Source of the DNA: Heterodera schachtii
Lineage: Eukaryota; Nematoda; Chromadorea; Rhabditida; Heteroderidae
Direction: 5' to 3'
DNA length: 64,000 nt
Assembly: GCA_023374025.1 (NCBI GenBank)
Contig: SIJG01000003.1
Coordinates: 434,001 to 498,000 of the forward strand
This document shows, in pieces, positions 58,326 to 64,000 of this stretch. A program made the position numbers and the translations under genes. Each line of letters begins with the position of its first letter. Position 1 is the first letter of the stretch. The notes under the pieces were generated by a model that saw only the letters and a list, made by a program, of their open reading frames with translations, made no database searches and had not been told where the DNA came from.

Positions 58326-60886
58326 TTATGATTTGATTACCAATTCACCTTTTTTCTGTGTCACTCTTCGTGACGGTGATTTGAATTGCAAATTTTGTGT
58401 CGAAATTTGCTGGGTATAACTCACTGATCGGTTGTGACCAGTTGAAAGAGAGGACGATTGTAATTGGGGGGAATTGGCGAGGTCTGCAGCAATTGTGATA
58501 TTTTGGGCCAAATTTTGTAAGCACATGAACAAGTCGGTGATGTAACTTTGGGACTCCTCACTGACATCGCCGACCATTTCGGTAAGCCTCGAAAGAATTC
58601 GATGCAAAAACGGACTCGGACTGAGGCCAAGGGCACCGGCAGTTTGGAAAGAACGGCCTGAAAAATAAATAAATAAATAAAAGGAAAAGCAAGAGCATGA
58701 ACAGCTCACCTGCCAAATGCAAATTGTTGCTGGAGATAGCGAAGTCGACGGCAAAATTGGTCCAATGAAGCACCAAATCGGGGATAGAGCCGAGAAGGTA
58801 AGCGACCAAAAGACGCACCAAACACTCCAACTGATTAACACTGTCCGGTTTCCAACACAACGCACTCACTTCTTCGTGCTCCCAAAGCGGAATTTGCTGA
58901 CTAAACAATTAACGAATTTTGCTGGCGATGGTTATTTTCCACCGAACGGAGACCAACACCCAATTCTCTTCCCCATGATTCACGTGACTTACTCGCTGGA
59001 AAAAAGTTGGACAAGCACAGTTAACAGTTCTTTCTTTGACGGAAACACCATGGACATTGTACGGGCCTCTCCTTTTACAGTCAAATTTTTGGCATTGGCA
59101 TTGCCCCATTTTATTGGCGTTGTCATCACGTTGTTTGCCATTGCATTTTGGCATTGTTGGTCATTTGAATTGATTTGGCCATTGCAATTGGGTGAATGGC
59201 AATGTTTCAGAATGGCATTGGCCACTTGGTTAATGGAGCACGACCCACTGCTTGCCCAATACAGGCAAATGTTCAGCAAAATCTGACGGGCATGGGCGCA
59301 CACAATTGGCCGATGGGAGTCCAAATTTATTGTCGCCATGTGTAAAAGTTTGGGGTGATAGGCGGGCCAATCGACGGCGGGGGAAATAGGGCCAACCAGA
59401 AGCAAATCGGAGAGCAGAAATAGGGCCAAATTGTTTCTGTAGAAAAAAAAATTGATCCAGGGACAGTCCAAGAGGGAGTAGGTAACAGAAATTTTCAAGG
59501 AAAAATGGTATTTAATCAAAATTTTCAATTTTTTTTATTGGTGCCTGCTCTAAGATCTTCCTCACCCAAATTTCTCAAAAAATTTTGCAATATATTTCCA
59601 AAAGCCATAAGACGTGTAAATTGTAAAAATGGCCAAAAATCCGATGGCATCTGTCGAAACCGCCGTGCCACTCATTACCGAGTTTTTTGAAAACGACGCA
59701 AAAAGTGGTGCAAAAAGCAACAAAAAAAAGAGAGGACCAGCCGGCGGTTCACACTCTAAGCCAAAATCCTAGGAAATCCCCGGAAAGACCTCGGTAAAGT
59801 TGAAATGCTTTGTGAAGAAGAAGGCAACAGAGTTGAAAGCCGACAGTAATAGCCACCGTAGGGCGGCATTGGGAGTTGATTTGGAAGTCGACTCCGATCC
59901 GCAGACGAAGGCAGCAAAGTTGAATGGCCAGAGACCTGTGAGAATGCAATACAAAGGGTAGTTTCTTAATTTGATTTCGAAAACAATACATTATTGTCCG
60001 AGAAAATTGTCCTTCCAATTTCGCCACATTCTTCGGAATCGACTGTCCTTTCTTTTGAGACAGAAACATTTGGTTGCCATCGATAAAACGGCGGTATTTC
60101 GGAACGGCACAACTGAGCCATGAAAGGGTCGCCAACCCTTTGCAATTGTGCCATAAGCAATGAGACGAGTCGATCACCAGTGGCATTCAACAGATACACA
60201 CAGATTTTTTTAGCCTTAGCGAAAGGATTACAAAACAAACAAAAGAAAAGTAAGATTATTATTATTATTACCAATGGGAGTATATTGTCCACGGAAAGAG
60301 TTAATGTAACGAACAAATAATGGACAATGATGCCCAAATTGGATGGCCAACTCGTGGCCACACAGTGCCAAATGCTCTCCACTTCGCTGTTGCATTCGCT
60401 GGCCAATTTTGCAGTTAGATAAAGCAAATTGTTGAGGATCAGCTGAGTGCTCTCTTCCGACCCCCACCCGTTCAGTGCGACACTTTGTTCTTCTTCTCCG
60501 CTACTACCGCTTTTTTCAGCTTCATCATCCGTTTCCAAAACAGAGAGCGCAACAAGGTCACAGTTGGGGTCCACAAAGTGCACATTCCGCAGCCATTCGG
60601 GCAAAATGGCGAGCAACGACAATTGTCGATTGGGTCGGGCGGATTCGAGGCGACAGCAAATTTCTGAAAATGGAACCAATTCAATGTGACAGGTAATTGA
60701 TGACCGAAAATTGCCTGAAAAGATGGGCATAGTCAGCTGAGGGTATTGGGAGGACAAACTCTTGCTGATGCCCAACTGAAGCGCCATTCGGATCTTTCGT
60801 CCCAGCCAGTGGGTCTGGCGTCTTTCCCGACGACGAGGACTTCTCTTGCTTCGGGTCACAGTAAACGGATTTTTCTTGGTTAATTT
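58326..60886 (-). CDS. sax-2: SAX-2/Furry homologue, C-terminal part (5' exons not in view)
   Basis: Furry proteins are very large HEAT-like scaffolds that work with NDR kinases in cell shape and neurite control. The visible 3' exons give family motifs: YPQLTMPIFS|EICCRLESARPN, LLAILPEWLRNVHFVDPN, GWGSEESTQLILNNLLYLTA, HCVATSWPSNLGIIVHYL, NILPLAKKICVYLLNATGDR, EIPPFYRW, LPMPPYGGYYCRLSTLLPSS, NNLALFLLSDLLLVGP, LLHMATINLDSHRPIVCAHA, and a tail ending KGELVIKS. Intron 60714-60664 is GC-AG (51 nt, in frame if retained). The first visible exon begins at 60886 behind TTTTAG. Furry is normally over 2,500 residues, so most of it must lie beyond the retrotransposon to the right, or be missing. Confidence 0.9.
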
Positions 60887-61059
60887 CTAAAATTAAACAA
60901 AAACGAATATTTGGAAATAGCAAATGATTTCTAGTTTGAAACTTGGAATTTAATCTAAAAAATGATTTATTCCTAGTATTTAAATTAGTGCGTTTAAACA
61001 TAGAAGTTGGATCTAGGTGCGTGAGACCATGAATTATTTTATGTGTTGTAAGGCTCCCG

Positions 61060-61117
61060 GACATTTCGACAATGACCGTTTCGCCAATGACCGTTTCGAC
61101 AATGCCGTTTCGACAAT
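61060..61117. repeat. 15-bp tandem repeat, about four copies
   Basis: TTTCGACAATGACCG, TTTCGCCAATGACCG, TTTCGACAATGCCG and TTTCGACAAT follow one another. Confidence 0.9.
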
Positions 61118-61853
61118 AAAATTAAATATATATTTTTTAAATAAAATTCAAATTTCTGCTAAATATATGAGACGGTACGGGTTTGGAACCAATATAAAAT
61201 AATTTTTTTTTCGTTTTTGTTCAAAATAGCATTATGTGAATGGTTTTAGTTTTCGAATTTTCTGTTTATGAGGCATCGGCAATATTCGACATATTCGCCA
61301 TCGCCGAGTCCTTTTCAAAAGCGTATTCGATCGAATCTATCCATCCCTCAAGAACAATGAAGCGCCTCTTTTTGACTTCACCTCGACAAATTAAATTAGC
61401 TCTTGCTTTTTAGCCTATGAATTGGCTGAACTGCTTGAACTATGCCATTCACATCGCATGATGACCAAAAGATTTTGCCTAAGGGGTAAAAAGAGGACGC
61501 TACAATAATTGAAATAAATTATTGGATTTTGGATTTCTATTAATAGGTCCGTCTCAGTTGGTTTTTGTTCGGGTACTGACCCGACCGAGACATTATTTAT
61601 TTAAATTTATTTATTTTGTCTTTTTCTCTCCCTTTTATATTTCCTCTATTTTATTGTGTCTGTTTACCATTGTCGTGTCAGACACTTCATTCCCCAGCCA
61701 TTTGTTTTCCCCCCGTCCCTTTTGCAGGTTCATTATTGTTTTGCCCTCCGACCTTTCCCATCTCCGATCAATATTATTTATTTGTGTTCTCCAATAAATA
61801 TTTGTTTTATTATTGGACTTCATTTTGTGCTTCGGTTATTGAAGGACCGAACA

Positions 61854-61866
61854 TTGGCGACGCCTG
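61854..61866 (+). other. Candidate primer-binding site
   Basis: TTGGCGACGCCTG immediately after an ACA-ending sequence. Confidence 0.45.
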
Positions 61867-62019
61867 TGAACACAACTGAAGAAAAGCGAACATTCTTCAA
61901 GAATATTTCACCAGGAGTGAATATTCTAAAATTCGGCAAGAAAGACAGCTTTAGCTGCTTTCCAATCGTCAAAGAAATAAGCAATTGCGGACAGATTCCG
62001 AATTGCTAATCCGGCAATA

Positions 62020-62027
62020 CAAATCCA
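62020..62027 (+). repeat. Left 8-bp target-site duplication of the Merlin element
   Basis: CAAATCCA, identical to 63552-63559. Confidence 0.92.
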
Positions 62028-62234
62028 GGTAATACTTTAGATGGTACCCCCCCTTTTTTGGAAAAAAAATTTTGAAAATTTTTTTCCGGAATTGATTCCT
62101 TTTTGGGGTTTTTCGGGTCGGAGAATCCGATTCCGACATCTATTTCAACCAATCTCGAACCCCGAACACGGATTCGAACAAAAAATCGAAAATTTTTTTT
62201 CAACAAATTCACATTTACGCGACAAAATCAATTC
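62028..62234 (+). repeat. Left terminal inverted repeat of Merlin element
   Basis: Complementary to 63344-63551 nearly throughout, down to GCGACAAAATC(A/G)ATTC. Confidence 0.93.
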
Positions 62235-62285
62235 TTATGCAGTAATTTTCCATTTAAATGATTATAGCATACTAATTATATTAAC

Positions 62286-63302
62286 ATGGCTGCGTTAGAA
62301 GAGGTTCAAAATTTTAATTTGAAAAAACTGCATGAAAAATTGGCTTCGAATGATAATGAATTCGACGCATGGCTCGAAAATGTGGGACTTCTGCATTCAC
62401 GTAGAACGTGTTTGCGTTGCGGTGGAGATACATCGATTAAGGCTGTCGTCGGTCGTCGTTATGGAACTTGGCGGTGCAAATCGAAAAATTGTCGTAAAGA
62501 GATGGGATATTTTGTTGGGACGTTTTTTGAAGGTTTTCTTAGAGTTAGCAATCGACAGGCAGCAAATTTTAAGGCTCGAAAATGTCAACGAAACAAATTT
62601 TTGAATTGGTATATTTGTGGTCACGCAAATATGGAACGATAGAAGACCTACAGCAGGAAACTGGCCACAGTTCTACAACGATTGTGGATTGGTTTAACTT
62701 TTGTAGGGATATTTGCGCAGAATTTTTTGTCCGTCAACCCATTGCCATTGGAGGCCAAGGTCCCCAACATTTTCTTTGTAGTTTCTAACTTTTCTATAGG
62801 TCGTTTCGTTGAAATAGACGAAACACTCGTTGTCAAAAGAAAATACGGAGTTGGTCGTGTGCTAGTGAAGCAAGAAATTTGGTTATTTGGCGGCGTGGAA
62901 CGTGATTCGAACTGGGAACGCGTTTTTATGGTTCCAGTGGAATCGCGTGGAGCAAACCGTCTGATGCCACTCATCCAGCAGTACATCCTTCCTGGAACCA
63001 CCATCGTCTCAGACGAGTGGCGTCCGTACCGTGGCATCCCCAATTTGCCACAAAATTACACACATTTGACCGTTAACCATAGCCGTAATTTTGTCAATCC
63101 CGCCAACCCTCTCGCCCATACACAGAATGTTGAATCGTTGTGGAAGAAATTGAAGCGAAATTTCAAACAGCAATATGGAAATACTAGCGAAACTTTTAAT
63201 ACGTATTTCCCGGAATTTGTTTGGCGGCAGCGTTTTGGAGACCGCGCCCATGTTTTTTACAATTTCTGGTTGCATGTCTCCCAATTTTACCCGGTCGAAT
63301 AG
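62286..63302 (+). CDS. Merlin transposase (ISXO2-like DDE domain)
   Basis: Three exons (62286-62532, 62574-62759, 62800-63302) sum to 936 nt, 311 residues. The N-terminus has a Cys4-type finger (TCLRCGGD ... WRCKSKNCRK) as in IS1016-family transposases. The first join gives TFFEGSKMSTKQIFELVYLW and the second IAIGGQGRFVEIDETLVV, both matching the ISXO2 pattern. The DDE residues are visible: Asp in VEIDET, Asp in TIVSDEWRPYRG, Glu in AHTQNVESLWKKLKR. No stop or frameshift. Introns are 41 and 40 nt, host-like. The element uses its own ATG 52 bp inside the left inverted repeat. Confidence 0.94.
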
Positions 63303-63343
63303 TATCATTTGTTGTTTTTATTTATTTGCCAGTTCGTGCATTC

Positions 63344-63551
63344 GAATCGATTTTGTCGCGTAAATGTGAATTTGTTGAAAAAAAATTTTCGATTTTTTGT
63401 TCGAATCCGGGTTCGGGGTTCGAGATTGGTTGAAATAGATGTCGGAATCGGATTCTCCGACCCGAAAAACCCCAAAAAGGAATCAATTCCGGAAAAAAAT
63501 TTTCAAAAATTTTTTTTTCCAAAAAGGGGGGGTACCATCTAAAGTATTACC
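63344..63551 (-). repeat. Right terminal inverted repeat of Merlin element
   Basis: Reverse complement of 62028-62234 with a few substitutions and short A/T-run length differences. Confidence 0.93.
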
Positions 63552-63559
63552 CAAATCCA
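63552..63559 (+). repeat. Right 8-bp target-site duplication
   Basis: CAAATCCA, identical to 62020-62027. Confidence 0.92.
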
Positions 63560-63673
63560 AATCACCCAGGAGGTGTAAGGAACCACCAGGCGTGGTCAAT
63601 TTCAACGAATTTTGTCCAAATCACCCAGGAGGTGTGAGGAACCACCAGGAGTGGTCAATTCAAGGAATTTTGT
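63557..63673 (+). repeat. Two direct 58-59-bp repeats in the retrotransposon leader
   Basis: Units 63557-63615 and 63616-63673 both start CCAAATCACCCAGGAGGTGT and end GAATTTTGT, with about four differences. Confidence 0.9.
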
Positions 63674-63700
63674 GGATTTTGAATTTTAAATAATTCAACA

Positions 63701-64000
63701 ATGCCGGCAAATCAACCAACAATGGAAGAGATTCTACAGCAAATCGTCCAATTATTGGCAAATCAGACAAATGCTGCTGCTGCACCACAGGCTGTTCAAA
63801 ACACAGTGCCATCGCTGCCTGATGTGTCCATTTTTGAGCCGAGTGACGACAAAGGTCGCATCAATGAATGGCTTAGCCGTTTCAAATTCGCGCTGGATTG
63901 CGCCGCGCCAAATGCTCAGGACTACATCAAGGTTAAGTGTTTGATGAACAAGCTGAGTGAGTCAGCATTCAGTGAGTACAATCGATCGGTACTCCCTGCG
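63701..64000 (+). CDS. Gag-like protein of LTR retrotransposon (runs off window)
   Basis: A continuous 100-codon ORF from ATG to the window edge. It starts MPANQPTMEEILQQIVQLLA, has an Ala/Gln linker, then LPDVSIFEPSDDKGRINEWL and SRFKFALDCA. The FEPSDD...INEWLSRFKFAL region is the pattern of gag N-terminal domains in nematode and flatworm Ty3/gypsy elements. No zinc knuckle or protease lies within the visible part. Superfamily assignment rests on this and the candidate primer site only. Confidence 0.75.
   Translation, partial: MPANQPTMEEILQQIVQLLANQTNAAAAPQAVQNTVPSLPDVSIFEPSDDKGRINEWLSRFKFALDCAAPNAQDYIKVKCLMNKLSESAFSEYNRSVLPA

Larger units (their letters stand above)
62028..63551 (+). mobile_element. 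Complete Merlin (IS1016/ISXO2-like) DNA transposon, 1524 bp
   Basis: Bounded by ~206-bp terminal inverted repeats (62028-62234 and 63344-63551) beginning GGTAATACTTTAGATGGTAC, with only a few differences between arms, and flanked by a perfect 8-bp duplication. Both the 8-bp duplication and the ISXO2-type transposase are hallmarks of the Merlin superfamily. The single gene inside is uninterrupted, so the copy may be autonomous and young. Confidence 0.95.
61045..64000 (+). mobile_element. LTR retrotransposon, 5' part (probable LTR, leader, gag), interrupted by a Merlin element
   Basis: A likely LTR ends ...GACCGAACA at 61853, preceded by an AATAAATATTTG poly(A) signal near 61793 and followed by TTGGCGACGCCTG, the form of a tRNA primer-binding site in Ty3/gypsy-type elements. 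A leader follows, then a gag-like ORF at 63701. The left LTR boundary is uncertain; TGTAAGGCTCCCGGACA near 61047 is a candidate. The Merlin transposon (62028-63551) sits in the leader. The rest of the element lies outside the window. Confidence 0.6.

Noticed and set aside
60472..60684. Minus-strand Cys-containing ORF (ICNCRCSPFCPNGCGMC-like reading)
   Set aside because: Wrong frame of the sax-2 exon; the Furry motif frame is unambiguous.

Overview
The window looks like nuclear DNA of a nematode. The introns are tiny (about 32-60 nt) with TTTTCAG-type acceptors. Several start codons sit directly behind such acceptors, as expected for spliced-leader trans-splicing. The gene set includes nematode types (DB module protein, SAX-2/Furry, UNC-16, tafazzin). 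At least six GC-AG introns and the sequence style suggest a tylenchid of the cyst-nematode kind; that placement is inference, not proof.

Layout. 1-15.6 kb is a compact plus-strand block: the end of a membrane protein, CCDC47 (with a one-base frameshift), PP1 catalytic subunit, Flightless-1, NAD-dependent glycerol-3-phosphate dehydrogenase and mitochondrial GatB. 16-19.8 kb holds a minus-strand tandem CXXC zinc-finger protein. 19.8-25.5 kb is gene-poor, purine-rich DNA full of poly-G runs. Then come tafazzin (25.5-26.9 kb, one-base frameshift), a low-complexity stretch, and an 18-exon C2H2 gene (28.8-33.6 kb) encoding seven repeats of a two-finger module. A polypyrimidine minisatellite precedes a PTB-domain gene (36.6-39.5 kb). 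39.9-50.1 kb is a minus-strand block: UNG and INO80E (116 bp apart, probable operon), a secreted DB-module protein, a GILT thiol reductase and a divergent 14-3-3. UNC-16/JIP3 follows on the plus strand (50.8-56.7 kb). Next is an interval with inverted scraps of unc-16, then the 3' part of sax-2/Furry on the minus strand. The right end is the 5' part of an LTR retrotransposon (leader and gag) carrying a complete Merlin DNA transposon with long inverted repeats and a perfect 8-bp target duplication.

How genes relate. Most are unrelated housekeeping or signalling genes. INO80E (chromatin remodelling) and UNG (uracil repair) may share a polycistronic transcript. PP1 and Flightless-1 are only 195 bp apart on the same strand. 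The features most worth following up are the seven-module zinc-finger protein, the GC-AG introns, two introns whose acceptor reads CG instead of AG, the two indels in G runs, and the Merlin element nested in a retrotransposon beside or inside sax-2. Exon joins were worked out by hand from reading frame and family motifs. Where exon sums were checked (CCDC47, tafazzin, C2H2 gene, UNG, INO80E, DB protein, Merlin transposase) they close in frame, apart from the two stated indels.
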